From Bradyrhizobium sp. 200 (GTDB taxonomy: Bacteria; Pseudomonadota; Alphaproteobacteria; Rhizobiales; Xanthobacteraceae), in NCBI RefSeq assembly GCF_023100945.1, contig NZ_CP064689.1:3144001-3208000 (forward strand): DNA of 64,000 nucleotides, in the 5' to 3' direction. Numbering within the stretch: position 1 is the stretch's first letter; each line of letters opens with the position of its first letter. The translations under genes and the position numbers were made by a program. A model generated the notes under the pieces. The model was not told the DNA's origin. It saw nothing but the letters and a program-made list of their open reading frames with translations, and did no database searches. This document shows, piece after piece, positions 44,868 through 54,955 of this stretch.

Positions 44868-45818
44868 ATGGCCCGTTACGTCGCCAATCGCCTGATGCAG
44901 GCGATGCTGCTGCTGGTGATCGTCTCTGCGCTCGGCTTCGCGATCCTCCATCTGGCGCCTGGCGGCCCGCTCTCGCAATTCGCGGTCTCGTCGCAAATGT
45001 CGCAGGAAGACCTCGTTCGCGTCACCAGGCAGCTGGGCCTCGATCGTCCGCTTCCGATCCAATATCTCGACTGGTTCGGCCGCATGCTCCGAGGTGACTG
45101 GGGTCGCTCTTATCGGGACGGAGAGGCCGTATTGTCCGTCATCGGCTCTCATCTCGGCGCCACGCTCGAACTGATGACGACCGCGACCGTCATCGCGGTT
45201 CTGCTCGGCTGCTGGATCGGCGTGCTTGGCGCCGTGCGCCGCTATTCATTGTTCGATTCGTTGGCAACTGTCGGCGCCATGATCGCGCTCTCCATTCCGA
45301 CTTTCTGGTTCGGACTCGTCACGATCTATCTCTTTTCGGTCAACCTCGGCTGGTTGCCGTCCGGCAACCGGCAGACGATCGGTGACGGCTCACTGCTCGA
45401 TCTTCTGCATCATCTGATCGCACCAGCCATGGTGCTGGCACTTGTCGAGACTGCCATCTGGGGACGCTTCATGCGCTCCTCCATGCTCGAGGTCATCAAC
45501 CAGGATTACATCCGCACGGCGCGCGCCAAGGGGATGCCGGAGTGGCGCATCCTGACGGTGCATGCTTTGCGCAACGCCCTGCTGCCGATGATCACTGTTG
45601 CGGGCCTTCAGTTTCCTACACTGCTCGGAGGCGCGCTGGTCACCGAGACCGTGTTCACCTGGCCCGGCATGGGCCGGCTGTTCCTCGATTCCATCGGTTA
45701 TCGCGATTATCCAGTGGTGATGGGCATCCTGATGTTTTCGGCCATGATGGTGCTGATCGGTTCGCTTCTCGCCGACATCCTTTATGCCGTCGTCGATCCT
45801 CGGATCCGGGTGGGATAG
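44868..45818 (+). CDS. ABC transporter permease (DppB-like)
   Basis: 316 aa, six predicted membrane helices (LLLVIVSALGFAILHLAP; TATVIAVLLGCWIGVLGAV; ATVGAMIALSIPTFWFGLV; and three more). The membrane-permease signature EAA-like region RTARAKGMPEWRILTVHALR faces the ATPase. It begins 27 bases after the receptor gene and is followed after 3 bases by the second permease. Confidence 0.92.
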   Translation: MARYVANRLMQAMLLLVIVSALGFAILHLAPGGPLSQFAVSSQMSQEDLVRVTRQLGLDRPLPIQYLDWFGRMLRGDWGRSYRDGEAVLSVIGSHLGATLELMTTATVIAVLLGCWIGVLGAVRRYSLFDSLATVGAMIALSIPTFWFGLVTIYLFSVNLGWLPSGNRQTIGDGSLLDLLHHLIAPAMVLALVETAIWGRFMRSSMLEVINQDYIRTARAKGMPEWRILTVHALRNALLPMITVAGLQFPTLLGGALVTETVFTWPGMGRLFLDSIGYRDYPVVMGILMFSAMMVLIGSLLADILYAVVDPRIRVG

Positions 45819-45821
45819 GCG

Positions 45822-46697
45822 ATGAGCACCGCGGCCTTGCAGACCGTCCAACTTGCTCCCGCTCAAGCCGCCTGGCAGCGCTTCCGCCGTCACCGGCTCG
45901 CTTTGGCGGGTGCTGTGACGATCGTCGTCCTTGTCCTGGGCGCGGCGTTCGGCCCTTATCTTTTGCCATTCGACGACACCTTTATCGATATCATGAAGCG
46001 GTTCGCTCCGCCGTTGTCGGGCGCTCACATACTTGGCACCGACGAGCTCGGCCGCGACGTGCTGGCACGGTTGATGATGGGAGGGCGCGTGTCGCTCTCC
46101 ATCGGCATCGTCGCCATGACCATCGCCATGGCGGTCGGCATCCTCGTCGGCGCTTTCGCGGGCTTCTACGGCGGCATCCTTGGCGCGGTGCTGATGCGGC
46201 TTGTCGATGCCGTGTTGTGCTTCCCGGCGATCTTTCTGCTGCTGGCGCTCGCGGCGCTCACCGAGCCGGGCCTGACAACCACCACCTTGCTGATCGCTGC
46301 CACTGCGTGGATGAGCGTCGCCCGCGTTGTGGAAGCGCAGGTCCGTTCGCTTCGCGAGCGCGAGTTCGCGATCGCCGCCGTCGCCTTCGGTTCGTCGAAT
46401 CTGCGGATCATGTTCCGTGAACTCGTGCCCAATGCGATGGCGCCGATCGTAGTTGCGGCCACGCTCAACGTCGCCAAGGCGATCCTGCTCGAATCCTATG
46501 TCAGCTACCTCGGCTTCGGCATTCAACCGCCGGCCGCGAGCTGGGGCAACATGCTCAACAATGCCCAAATCTACCTGACCAGTGCGCCCTGGCTCGCGAT
46601 TGCGCCGGGCATTGCAATCACGCTTGCCGTGACCAGCTTCAACTTTCTCGGCGACGGACTGCGCGACGCGCTCGATCCGCGCATGAACATCCCATGA
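45822..46697 (+). CDS. ABC transporter permease (DppC-like)
   Basis: 291 aa. The N-terminal Pro/Gln stretch leads into a first helix (AGAVTIVVLVLGAAFGPYLL), a long periplasmic loop with GTDELGRDVLARLMMGGRVS, and four further helices. The coupling helix is LREREFAIAAVAFGSSNLRI. Typical DppC length. It starts 3 bases after the partner permease. Confidence 0.92.
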   Translation: MSTAALQTVQLAPAQAAWQRFRRHRLALAGAVTIVVLVLGAAFGPYLLPFDDTFIDIMKRFAPPLSGAHILGTDELGRDVLARLMMGGRVSLSIGIVAMTIAMAVGILVGAFAGFYGGILGAVLMRLVDAVLCFPAIFLLLALAALTEPGLTTTTLLIAATAWMSVARVVEAQVRSLREREFAIAAVAFGSSNLRIMFRELVPNAMAPIVVAATLNVAKAILLESYVSYLGFGIQPPAASWGNMLNNAQIYLTSAPWLAIAPGIAITLAVTSFNFLGDGLRDALDPRMNIP

Positions 46698-46740
46698 AGC
46701 GCCAACGGGCTTCGGTCAACTTTATCGTCAGGAGAGTCTC

Positions 46741-48069
46741 ATGTCCCCGCCACTCAGCCGTATAACAAGCGACGAGCGCTTGCCGGCGCAAGCCGATGTT
46801 GTCGTCATCGGCGGTGGGGTCATCGGCGTCTCTGCGGCCTATCATCTGGCGAAGAAAGGACACTCCGTCGCGCTGATCGAGAAGGGGCATGTCGGCGCGG
46901 AGCAGTCGAGCCGCAACTGGGGCTGGTGCCGCCAGCAGGGCCGCGCGCGCGCCGAGATCCCGCTTGCCCGCGAGGCGCTGCGGCTGTGGGAGGACATGCA
47001 GAACGACGCCGGCGTCGATGCCGGCTTTCGGCGTACCGGCGTCTTGTTCCTGACCAAGAACCCGGAGGAGCTGGCCGCATGGGAGAAATGGGCCGAGATC
47101 GCGCGCGAGCAGCAGGTTCATTCTACGGTCTTGTCGCCCGCCGAGGTCGCCGAGCGCATGCCCGGCAATGCCGATACCTGGGTCGGCGGTTTGCACACGC
47201 CGAGTGACGGGCGCGCCGAGCCTTCCATGGCCGTGCCAGCGCTCGCGGCCGCCGCGCGCAAGCACGGCGTGACCATTCATCAAGGCTGCGCCGCGCGCGG
47301 ACTCGAGACCCAGGGCGGACAGGTGAGTGCGGTCGTCACCGAGAAGGGGACCATCCGCGCGCAGTCCGTGCTGCTTGCGGGAGGTGCGTGGTCGTCGCTG
47401 TTCTGCCGGCGCCACGGCATCGAGCTGCCGATCGGCCTCGTCAACGCAACCGCATGCCGCACCACACCGGCGCCGGAAATCACGATGGGCGCTCTCGGCA
47501 CCGACTTCTATTGCATCCGCCGCCGCCTCGATGGCGGCTTCACGCTCGCGCTGCGAAACCGTGGCACGGTGGAATTGTCGCCGGATCTGTTTCGCTATGC
47601 CCGGACCTTCTGGCCGACCTACAAGCACCGCCGGAAGGGGCTGAAACTGTCGTTCGGAAAGTCGTTTTTCGATCAGATTATGCGAGGCACGAACTGGAGC
47701 CTCGATAAGCCTTCGCCGTTCGAGGCTGAGCGCGTGCGCGATCCCGCGCCGGACATGTCGCTGGTCAATTCGGCGCTCGTCGCGCTGATCAAGTCAAATC
47801 CCGAGTTGAAGGGCATCGAAGTCGCGGAGGCCTGGGGAGGCACCATCGACACCACGCCCGACACCATTCCGGTGATTTCTTCGGTCGATACCCTGCCGGG
47901 CTTTTTTCTCGCGACCGGCTTCAGCGGTCATGGATTCGGCATTGGGCCGGCGGCCGGCAAGCTCGCCGCCGACATCGTGACGGGTGATGCACCGCTGGTC
48001 GACCCGGCGGCGTACAGCCATTTGCGCCTGATCGACGGCCGGCCACTTGCGCCGGTCACCCTGTTCTAG
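46741..48069 (+). CDS. FAD-dependent oxidoreductase (DAO family; glycine/D-amino-acid/amine type)
   Basis: 442 aa, AGGAGAG upstream. An N-terminal Rossmann FAD-binding motif (VVVIGGGVIGVSAAYHLAKK), the DAO-type cap loop SSRNWGWCRQQGRARAEIPL, and a C-terminal second FAD-contact region (GGTIDTTPDTIPVISSVDTL; FLATGFSGHGFGIGPAAGKL). Relatives oxidise N-alkyl glycines, opines or D-amino acids to an oxoacid and an amine. Its place inside the transport operon argues it acts on the imported compound. Confidence 0.86.
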   Translation: MSPPLSRITSDERLPAQADVVVIGGGVIGVSAAYHLAKKGHSVALIEKGHVGAEQSSRNWGWCRQQGRARAEIPLAREALRLWEDMQNDAGVDAGFRRTGVLFLTKNPEELAAWEKWAEIAREQQVHSTVLSPAEVAERMPGNADTWVGGLHTPSDGRAEPSMAVPALAAAARKHGVTIHQGCAARGLETQGGQVSAVVTEKGTIRAQSVLLAGGAWSSLFCRRHGIELPIGLVNATACRTTPAPEITMGALGTDFYCIRRRLDGGFTLALRNRGTVELSPDLFRYARTFWPTYKHRRKGLKLSFGKSFFDQIMRGTNWSLDKPSPFEAERVRDPAPDMSLVNSALVALIKSNPELKGIEVAEAWGGTIDTTPDTIPVISSVDTLPGFFLATGFSGHGFGIGPAAGKLAADIVTGDAPLVDPAAYSHLRLIDGRPLAPVTLF

Positions 48070-48093
48070 CGGTGTTGGATCGGGGCAGCTCGC

Positions 48094-49020
48094 ATGACAT
48101 TCCTCTACAAGGCAAACGCGACCCGCGGCATGGAATGGGCTCGCTTTTTTGCGGCGCGGGCCCCCGACCTGCCGTTCCGGCTTTGGCCCGATATCGGCGA
48201 CCCCGCGCAGGTACGCTACCTGGCGGTGTGGACGCCGCCGGAGAACATCGCAGTGACCTTCCGCAATCTCGAGCTCGTCTTCTCGGTCGGAGCAGGTGTC
48301 GATCAATTCGATTTCTCGCAGCTCCCGCCCCACGTTCCGCTGATCCGTATGCTGGAGCCTGGCATCGCGGAGAGCATGGTTGAATATGTCACCATGGCCG
48401 TGCTCGCGCTGCACCGTGATCTCCTGCACTTCATCGCCCAGCAGCGGGAGCAGACCTGGCGCGAGATCCGAATCACGCAAGCCGCGAAACGGCGCGTTGG
48501 CGTCATGGGCCTCGGCTTGCTCGGACAGGCGGTGCTTGAGCGGCTCAAAGCATTCGGCTTCCCGCTTGCGGGTTGGAACCGTTCGCCGCGCACCATTCAG
48601 GATGTCAGCTGTTATGGGGGCAGGCAGGCATTGCCGGAGTTCCTCGCGCAGACCGACATCCTTGTCTGCTTGCTGCCGCTGACCGATGAGACTCGCGGCA
48701 TCCTGAATACAAGTCTGTTCGAGGTACTGCCGCGTGGTGCTCAACTCGTCAATGTCGGCCGGGGCGGGCACCTGGTCGAGGCCGACCTGATCGAGGCACT
48801 GGAGCGCGGCCTGTTGTCAGCCGCCGTTCTCGATGTCGCCGAACAGGAGCCGTTGCCTGCAGGTCATCCGTTCTGGAGCCATCCGCGCATCCTCCTCACG
48901 CCACATATCGCAAGCATGACGACGCCGGAAACGGCGGTCGAATTCGTACTCGACACCATCGGTCGGCACCGCCGCGGCGAAACCTTGCCGGGGCGTGTCG
49001 ATCGTGAACGCGGCTACTGA
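48094..49020 (+). CDS. 2-hydroxyacid dehydrogenase, glyoxylate/hydroxypyruvate reductase A type
   Basis: 308 aa. NAD(P) motif GVMGLGLLGQAVLERLKAFG (near residue 140), the catalytic Arg in VNVGRGGHLVEADL, Glu in LDVAEQEPLPAGHPF and His in LLTPHIASMTTPE. The arrangement matches GhrA (about 310 aa), which reduces glyoxylate to glycolate and hydroxypyruvate to glycerate in the cytosol. Its position after the FAD oxidase is the main clue to the substrate of the operon. Confidence 0.86.
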   Translation: MTFLYKANATRGMEWARFFAARAPDLPFRLWPDIGDPAQVRYLAVWTPPENIAVTFRNLELVFSVGAGVDQFDFSQLPPHVPLIRMLEPGIAESMVEYVTMAVLALHRDLLHFIAQQREQTWREIRITQAAKRRVGVMGLGLLGQAVLERLKAFGFPLAGWNRSPRTIQDVSCYGGRQALPEFLAQTDILVCLLPLTDETRGILNTSLFEVLPRGAQLVNVGRGGHLVEADLIEALERGLLSAAVLDVAEQEPLPAGHPFWSHPRILLTPHIASMTTPETAVEFVLDTIGRHRRGETLPGRVDRERGY

Positions 49021-49043
49021 AACCGTGCTTTGAAAGCTTCAGG

Positions 49044-50951
49044 ATGAGTATTGGCCCAAGCGTACCTGACCAACTCGCCACCGGCGCGAAGCCGCCCCGG
49101 GCAGCGAGTTCGTTCGGAGAAGCGCCAACCTCGGTCCTGTCGATCTCGGGTCTGACCACGTCGTTCATGCGCGAGGGGCAATGGATCCCCGTCGTCCGCA
49201 ACGCGTCGTTCGACGTTGCCGCAAAGGAGACGGTGGCGATCGTCGGTGAGTCAGGCTCGGGCAAGAGCGTGACCGCTCTCTCCATCATGCGGCTCATTCC
49301 GCAAGAGAGCGGCCGCATTCAGGGCAGCATCAAGCTCGCGGGCCGCGACCTCCTGACGCTGCCCGACCGGACGATGGAAGATGTGCGTGGCAACGAAGTG
49401 GCCATGATCTTCCAGGAGCCGATGACCAGCCTCAACCCGGTGCTGACCATCGGCTTCCAGATCGCCGAGGCGCTGATCTACCATCGGGGCATGTCGCGCG
49501 CAGCGGCCGAGGCCGAGACCATTCGACTGCTCGAGAGAGTCCGCATCCCGGCGGCGAAGTCGCGTTTCCACGAACATCCTCATCGCTTCTCCGGCGGCAT
49601 GCGCCAGCGTGTGATGATCGCCATGGCGCTGGCCTGCAGGCCGAAGCTGCTCATCGCCGACGAGCCGACGACCGCGCTCGACGTCACGATCCAGGCGCAG
49701 GTCCTGGAGCTCCTCAAGGTTCTGCAGGAGGAAGAGGATATGTCGATTCTCTTCATCACGCATGACATGGGAGTGGTCGCCGAGATCGCGGACCGCACCG
49801 TGGTGATGTATGACGGACAGGCGGTGGAGACCGACAGCACCGCACGGATATTCGCCGCGCCTTCGCATCCCTATACTCGTGCGCTTCTCTCAGCCGTGCC
49901 GCGTCTCGGCTCCATGGAGGGGCGGGCGCGGCCGATGCGATTTCCGATTGTCGACAAGGTGACAGGAAAGTCGGACGAACCGACGGAGACGCCCGATACG
50001 GTCACCACCGCCGAACGACCGGTGCTCGACGTCACTAACCTGACCACGCGCTTTGCGATCCGTTCCGGCCTGTTCGGCAAGGTCTCGGGCCGCGTCCATG
50101 CGGTGGAGAACATATCTTTCAGCCTGCACGCCGGGGAAACGTTGGCGCTGGTCGGCGAATCGGGTTGCGGCAAGTCGACAACAGGCCGATCCATTCTCAA
50201 GCTGATCAAGCCGGACAGCGGCGCCATTCTGGTCGATGGCGCGGATGTTCTCGGTATGGGTACTCGTGCCCTGCGCGAGTTGCGCAAGCGCATGCAGATC
50301 GTCTTCCAGGATCCGTTCGCGAGCCTCAATCCGCGCATGTCGGTCGGCTCGGCGATCGCCGCGCCGCTCTATGCCCACGGGCTCGCTTCCTCTTCGCAAG
50401 CGCGCGACAAGGTTGCCGATCTGCTGGTTCGTGTCGGGCTGACGGCAGACATGGCGTCGCGCTTTCCGCACGAGTTCTCCGGCGGTCAACGCCAGCGCAT
50501 CTGCATCGCCCGCGCGCTTGCGCTCGGGCCCAAGCTGATCATTGCCGACGAGGCGGTCTCGGCTCTCGACGTCTCGGTCAAGGCACAGGTGGTCAATCTG
50601 ATGCTCGACCTTCAGGCGAGCATGGGCCTTGCCTATCTCTTCATCTCCCATGACATCGCGGTCGTCGAGCGGATGAGCCATCGCGTCGCAGTGATGTATC
50701 TCGGCGAAATTGTCGAGATCGGTCCCCGCGCGGCGGTCTTTGGCAATCCGCAGCATCCCTATACCAAGAAGCTCATGGCGGCTGTACCGATCCCCGATCC
50801 TGCGCGCCGCGCCGAGAAGCGCGGCGTATCGAACGACGAAATCATGAGTCCCGTGCGCGCCCCCGATTACCAACCGCCGGTCCGCCAGTACCGCGAGGTC
50901 ACGCCCGGCCACGTCGTGCAGCTCTGGGGCGAAGAATGGCCAGGTTGCTGA
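49044..50951 (+). CDS. Dual ATP-binding protein of the Dpp-type transporter (DppD-DppF fusion)
   Basis: 635 aa with two complete ABC domains. First: Walker [10 protein letters not shown], signature [13 protein letters not shown] (Walker B) and FSGGMRQRV; second: Walker [30 protein letters not shown] and [15 protein letters not shown] DppD/DppF-type C-terminal [17 protein letters not shown] follows the second domain. One gene supplies both ATPases of the transporter. It is the last gene of the operon; no terminator is obvious before the repeats at 51 kb. Confidence 0.92.
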   Translation: MSIGPSVPDQLATGAKPPRAASSFGEAPTSVLSISGLTTSFMREGQWIPVVRNASFDVAAKETVAIVGESGSGKSVTALSIMRLIPQESGRIQGSIKLAGRDLLTLPDRTMEDVRGNEVAMIFQEPMTSLNPVLTIGFQIAEALIYHRGMSRAAAEAETIRLLERVRIPAAKSRFHEHPHRFSGGMRQRVMIAMALACRPKLLIADEPTTALDVTIQAQVLELLKVLQEEEDMSILFITHDMGVVAEIADRTVVMYDGQAVETDSTARIFAAPSHPYTRALLSAVPRLGSMEGRARPMRFPIVDKVTGKSDEPTETPDTVTTAERPVLDVTNLTTRFAIRSGLFGKVSGRVHAVENISFSLHAGETLALVGESGCGKSTTGRSILKLIKPDSGAILVDGADVLGMGTRALRELRKRMQIVFQDPFASLNPRMSVGSAIAAPLYAHGLASSSQARDKVADLLVRVGLTADMASRFPHEFSGGQRQRICIARALALGPKLIIADEAVSALDVSVKAQVVNLMLDLQASMGLAYLFISHDIAVVERMSHRVAVMYLGEIVEIGPRAAVFGNPQHPYTKKLMAAVPIPDPARRAEKRGVSNDEIMSPVRAPDYQPPVRQYREVTPGHVVQLWGEEWPGC

Positions 50952-51088
50952 TCAGCAGGATGTCATCGTGATCGTCGACAACGCGGGCAGCGGGGGCTGA
51001 CGCCGCGGTCAGGCGGTCGATGTCTCGAGAGCGTGTTGACTTTGTTCGGCGAGTGGAACTGGCGCGGCCGATCTCTAATGAGAGCTTT

Positions 51089-51108
51089 TGGCGCGAAGCG
51101 GGCGTTCG
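51089..51108. repeat. Dispersed 20-bp repeat, copy 3
   Basis: TGGCGCGAAGCGGGCGTTCG, related to copies at 31122, 42246 and 62924. It lies 58 bases before the 88-bp repeat. Confidence 0.55.
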
Positions 51109-51165
51109 GGCCTGGCTGTTAGATCTGGCTTTCTTCCGGTGGCTGGACCTAGCTCAAACTTCCTT

Positions 51166-51253
51166 ATGATGGACTGGAACGAGAGTTCAAGTTTTTCAAA
51201 GAGTTAGAATGCGGCGTGTGCACGACGTGTGCACCGGGAGATCAAGAAAAATC
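51166..51253. repeat. 88-bp direct repeat, copy A
   Basis: 79 of 88 bases match copy B at 62738-62825, in the same orientation (counted by eye). It starts ATGATGGACTGGAACGAGAG and contains two GTGTGCAC blocks. It lies just outside the Rieske gene, so the two copies bracket the whole catabolic cluster. Confidence 0.85.
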
Positions 51254-51720
51254 TTATGACAACCAATGTGAGCAGGTCTTCTAACGTGGATAGGCCGCGC
51301 CGCTCGGCGGATCCGCACGGTAAAACTTCGGGGCGGCGCGAGCACCGACGAGCAGCATCAGTTGTCGGAGGTGGGGAAGCATCACCCGTTCGCCGCGCCA
51401 TCGCGCAGTTCCACTGATCCAACTAAGAACCAAAAATTCTCGCCAGTGTGGCTTGGTAGCGGACCCCCGCTATGCCTTCCCGTTATCCTACGCCAACCTG
51501 CGTTTTGTACGACTTTCTACGCTCGTCGGTTGCGCGTCGACGCGTTGACTTGTGGCGAGCCATCTATGGGGCGGCTCGGCGAGTGTTTGGCCAAAATGGC
51601 GAGCGAATGATAAGCGGTACGCCGATGCTTGGAGGTATTAGCCGGCATGTAAAATGTGGAAGCGTGCTCCAAATCGCCACCTGCTTTCCATCGTCGGCGT
51701 ACAAAGCAACGAGCATTTGA

Positions 51721-52782
51721 CTAGACCGCCAGATGACTCCGTTCCAGAACACTGGCGTCCATGGCCACCGGCTTCGGAACTTCTTCCTCGTTGTGCTCGT
51801 GTAGCAGGTCGAGCAGGCGCTTGCGCATCAACATGCCGGGGCGATCGGACGGCATGTGCTTCTCGATCTTGCGGCCCATGTCGACGATCGCGTCCGGGTC
51901 GGTCGATTCCAGGATGTCCCGATCTTCTGCGATAATTGCGGCATCCCAATCGATCAGTTCCTGCGTCGAGCAATCCGCCTCGGTGTCGTTGCGGAACAGG
52001 AGCTGCACCACCTGGATCTTGCCGTCGGCGATCGGCGTTGCGCAGTTAAAGATGATATGCCGGATGCCCGAGGGATATTCCATGTCGAGCCGGCGGCAGA
52101 ACGGCATGAACCATTTGTTGCGCATGTGTCGCTTCGTATAGGGCTCCGTTGTGCCAGAGATCTTCGCCGCGATCGGCGGGTTCTTTACGGTGACGATGGT
52201 TTCCGCCTCGAAGCCGTAATCGGTCTCGACGATCTCGTATTTCTCCGGTCGCGGTTGGTCGATGTCGCCGAACGTGTTTTTGTGCACGAAGGCGAAGTGC
52301 GCGTTGTCGAACGAGTTCTCCATCAGCCGCAGTGCCGCCGTGTTCCAGGTGTCGTAGAACTGGAAGATGCGGCGATAGGCGGGATCGCTGTCCTCGGGAA
52401 TGTCGGGAATGTCACGCAGCGGCTCGTCCAGCGCAACCCAGACATAGCCGTAGCGAGTTTTCGTGTGGAACGCGCGCGCACTGGCGTCGGGGATCGGTTG
52501 CTCGAACGGAAATTGCGGGATCATCACCAACTTGCCGTCGCGGTCGTACTCCCAGCCGTGATAGCCGCAAACGATGTTTCCGTTGCGGCACCAGCCCTTG
52601 GAGAGTCTTGCGGTGCGATGGCAGCAGCGATCCTCCAGCGCCGCGGGTTCGCCCTTGGCATCGAGAAACAGCACGATTGGCTGACCGAGCAGCGTGAACG
52701 GCTGCGGCCCACTCTCGAGTTGTTCCATGCGCATAATCGCGTACCAGAAGCGGCGAAGCACCGGTTGTTGGGTGGCCAGCAT
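51721..52782 (-). CDS. Rieske non-heme iron oxygenase, alpha subunit
   Basis: 353 aa. Rieske cluster CCHRTARLSKGWCRNGNIVC followed by GYHGW (CxH-x16-CxxH), and the mononuclear-iron facial triad in ENSFDNAHFAFVH with a further acidic residue expected downstream. Length and lack of a separate beta subunit resemble the monooxygenase/N- or O-demethylase branch (vanillate demethylase, NdmA-like) rather than ring-dihydroxylating dioxygenases. No reductase or ferredoxin gene is adjacent, so electrons must come from elsewhere. It is last in the minus-strand importer operon. Confidence 0.88.
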   Translation of the reverse strand: MLATQQPVLRRFWYAIMRMEQLESGPQPFTLLGQPIVLFLDAKGEPAALEDRCCHRTARLSKGWCRNGNIVCGYHGWEYDRDGKLVMIPQFPFEQPIPDASARAFHTKTRYGYVWVALDEPLRDIPDIPEDSDPAYRRIFQFYDTWNTAALRLMENSFDNAHFAFVHKNTFGDIDQPRPEKYEIVETDYGFEAETIVTVKNPPIAAKISGTTEPYTKRHMRNKWFMPFCRRLDMEYPSGIRHIIFNCATPIADGKIQVVQLLFRNDTEADCSTQELIDWDAAIIAEDRDILESTDPDAIVDMGRKIEKHMPSDRPGMLMRKRLLDLLHEHNEEEVPKPVAMDASVLERSHLAV

Positions 52783-52799
52783 GAGGTCTCTCCCAAAGT

Positions 52800-54158
52800 T
52801 CAGGCGGCGATGCGTGTCACGACGCGTGCCGCGTCGGATCGAAGTCGTGGAAGGTCGAGGCCGGGGATGGCGCCGTCGTCAACGACGGTCCGCCCGCCGA
52901 TCAGCAGATGACGCACACGGGCGCCACCACAAGTTACTGGTGCGATCAGGAGATCGTGCATGCCGAAGTGGCGAGGCTGGTCGAGATCAAACACGGCGAT
53001 GTCCGCCTGCTGGCCGGGCGCAAGCGTGCCGACATTCGGTAGGCCCAGCACCCGCGCGCCGCCGGCCGTGGCCCAGTGCACGACGTTTTCGGCGGTGACA
53101 GCATTCGCGCCCTTCACCGCGCGATGGGTGTGCCAGGCGCTGTGCATCTCGCAGACCATGTCGGCGGCCTCGTTCGACGCCGCACCGTCGACGCCCAGCG
53201 ACACCGCGCCGCCGAGCGCCGCGAGCGCGTCGGCCGGCGCGACACCGGAGCCCAGTCGGCAGTTCGACTGCGGACAGTGTGCCATGCCGGTGCCGGTCTC
53301 GGCGAGAATCTTCACCTCGTCACCCTCGAGATGCACCATGTGCGCGTACCAGATATCGGGGCCGAGCCAGTCGTGGTCGGCGAGCCAGTGCACCGGGCGT
53401 TTGCCATGCACCGACATGCAGAAGTCGACATAGTCCGACGTCTCCGACAGGTGGCTGTGCAGCCGCAGCTTCATGCGCCGCGAGGCGGCGATCACTTCGC
53501 GAAGCTCACCCGGGTCCAGTGACCAGGTCGGCGTGGTCGGCGCCATCGCAACCTTGGTGAGACCGGCGGGAGAGGGATCATGAAAACGCTGGGCGCAGGC
53601 TTCGACTGAGGCCAGCATGCGCTCGAGCGGTTCAACTGGCGTCGGCGCTGCATCACCGCCGCCGATATGGCTCGTCTTGGTGCCGCCGCCGCGGCAGAGC
53701 ACCAGGCGCAGCCCGAGGCTGCGGGCGACTTCGAAGATCACCGCCGCCGGATCGAACCGGTAGGTATCGCTAAACAGATAGTGGTGATCGGCGACGGTCG
53801 TGGTGCCGGACAGCAGCAGCTCGGCAAGGCCGATCCGGGCCGCGACCGCCAGCGCCTCCTCGTCGATCTTTGACCAGTATGCATAGGGCACGGACCGCAG
53901 CCAGCCGGCGAGCGGCTGATTGATACCGGCCTGCACTCCCTTCAAGACACTCTGGAACAGGTGATGGTGGGTCGAGATCAATCCGGGATAGATCACGGAG
54001 CCAGAGGCATCCAGCCTTCGTTCGCCAGCCTCCGGCGTGAGCGCGCCGATCGCCATGATGACACCGTCGCGGATCCGGATCGATCCGTGGGCCCGCATCG
54101 CCTTGCCGGGAAGGCCGGTGAAAATCCCCTCGGCATTCTCGATCAGCAATGCGCTCAT
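52800..54158 (-). CDS. ATZ/TRZ-type amidohydrolase (8-oxoguanine deaminase-like)
   Basis: 452 aa. Metallo-dependent hydrolase marks: ISTHHHLFQSVLKGVQAGIN (HxH), the mid-domain HLHSHLSETSDY, AHMVHLEGDEVKILAETGTG and MAHCPQSNCRLGSGVAP, and the Asp in SLGVDGAASNEAADM. Proteins of this subgroup deaminate or dechlorinate N-heterocycles (8-oxoguanine, hydroxyatrazine, guanine-like substrates). It overlaps the ABC permease by 4 bases (start at 54158), so it is co-translated with the importer. Confidence 0.88.
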   Translation of the reverse strand: MSALLIENAEGIFTGLPGKAMRAHGSIRIRDGVIMAIGALTPEAGERRLDASGSVIYPGLISTHHHLFQSVLKGVQAGINQPLAGWLRSVPYAYWSKIDEEALAVAARIGLAELLLSGTTTVADHHYLFSDTYRFDPAAVIFEVARSLGLRLVLCRGGGTKTSHIGGGDAAPTPVEPLERMLASVEACAQRFHDPSPAGLTKVAMAPTTPTWSLDPGELREVIAASRRMKLRLHSHLSETSDYVDFCMSVHGKRPVHWLADHDWLGPDIWYAHMVHLEGDEVKILAETGTGMAHCPQSNCRLGSGVAPADALAALGGAVSLGVDGAASNEAADMVCEMHSAWHTHRAVKGANAVTAENVVHWATAGGARVLGLPNVGTLAPGQQADIAVFDLDQPRHFGMHDLLIAPVTCGGARVRHLLIGGRTVVDDGAIPGLDLPRLRSDAARVVTRIAA

Positions 54159-54955
54159 GTTTCAGTTCCAAGCTCGCTCTCGTGCCAGTTCGACAGGGCG
54201 AGCTTAGACAGTCCCACCATCGCGCCGAACAGCAACACGCCGGTAACGGTGATCAGGAACAATGCGGCAAACATCCTGGGAATATCCAACTGGAATCCGG
54301 CATCGAGAATCTCGTAGGCAAGCCCGGATGAACGGCCGCCGGTGCCGGCGACGAACTCGGCGACCACTGCGCCGATCAGCGCGAGCCCGGAGGAAATGCG
54401 CAGGCCGCCGAAGAAGTACGGTAGCGCGCCGGGAATCCGCAGCCGCACCAGGGTCTTCAATCGGCTGGCACGGTTCATGCGGAAATAGCTGGCGAGCCCG
54501 GGATCGACGCTGCGCAGGCCCAGCGTGGTGTTGGAGATGATGGGGAACAGCGCTACCAGCGTCGCGCACACCGTTAGTGAGAGTTGCGTGTTCTTTACCA
54601 GGATGATGATCAGCGGCGCGATCGCCACGATCGGCGTCACCTGCAGCAGCACCGCATAGGGAAACAGGCTGACCTCGATGGCGCGGCTTTGCACGAACAT
54701 GAAGGCGATCAGCGTTCCCAGCACGACGGCGGCGGCGAACGCCTGCAGCGTAATGCGCAAGGTGATCAGCAGCGCGCGCAGCAGCGAGGGCCCATTCTTG
54801 ATCAGGCTGGCGAAGATGTCGCTCGGCTTCGGGAACAGATAGACCGGGATCGAACCGAGGCGGCAGCCGATTTCCCAGACCGCGAGCAGCACCACGCCGA
54901 CCGCAAGAGGTGCCGCGATACGTACGAAGGTCTCCGATTGCAACAACGGCTTCAT
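54155..54955 (-). CDS. ABC transporter permease (SsuC/TauC-type)
   Basis: 266 aa with about six membrane helices (LAVGVVLLAVWEIGCRLGSI; ALLITLRITLQAFAAAVVLG; LQVTPIVAIAPLIIILVKNT; ITVTGVLLFGAMVGLSKLAL among them). The cytoplasmic coupling loop is RMNRASRLKTLVRLRIPGAL. This is the family importing aliphatic sulfonates, taurine, nitrate and pyrimidines. It overlaps the ATPase and amidohydrolase genes by 4 bases each. Confidence 0.9.
   Translation of the reverse strand: MKPLLQSETFVRIAAPLAVGVVLLAVWEIGCRLGSIPVYLFPKPSDIFASLIKNGPSLLRALLITLRITLQAFAAAVVLGTLIAFMFVQSRAIEVSLFPYAVLLQVTPIVAIAPLIIILVKNTQLSLTVCATLVALFPIISNTTLGLRSVDPGLASYFRMNRASRLKTLVRLRIPGALPYFFGGLRISSGLALIGAVVAEFVAGTGGRSSGLAYEILDAGFQLDIPRMFAALFLITVTGVLLFGAMVGLSKLALSNWHESELGTET

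Larger units (their letters stand above)
50952..51720. other. Gene-poor stretch with two repeat copies
   Basis: Nothing intact is supported. It contains the 20-bp repeat at 51089-51108 and the first 88-bp direct repeat at 51166-51253 (second copy at 62738-62825). ORFs seen on both strands (for example 51472-51720) lack ribosome sites and recognisable content. Confidence 0.6.

Noticed and set aside
43179..45152. 657-codon antisense ORF across the receptor and permease genes
   Set aside because: A frame shadow in high-GC DNA; the plus-strand receptor and permease have clear family motifs.
51472..51720. 82-codon ORF before the Rieske gene
   Set aside because: No start signal, overlaps another ORF on the opposite strand and lies in repeat-rich debris.
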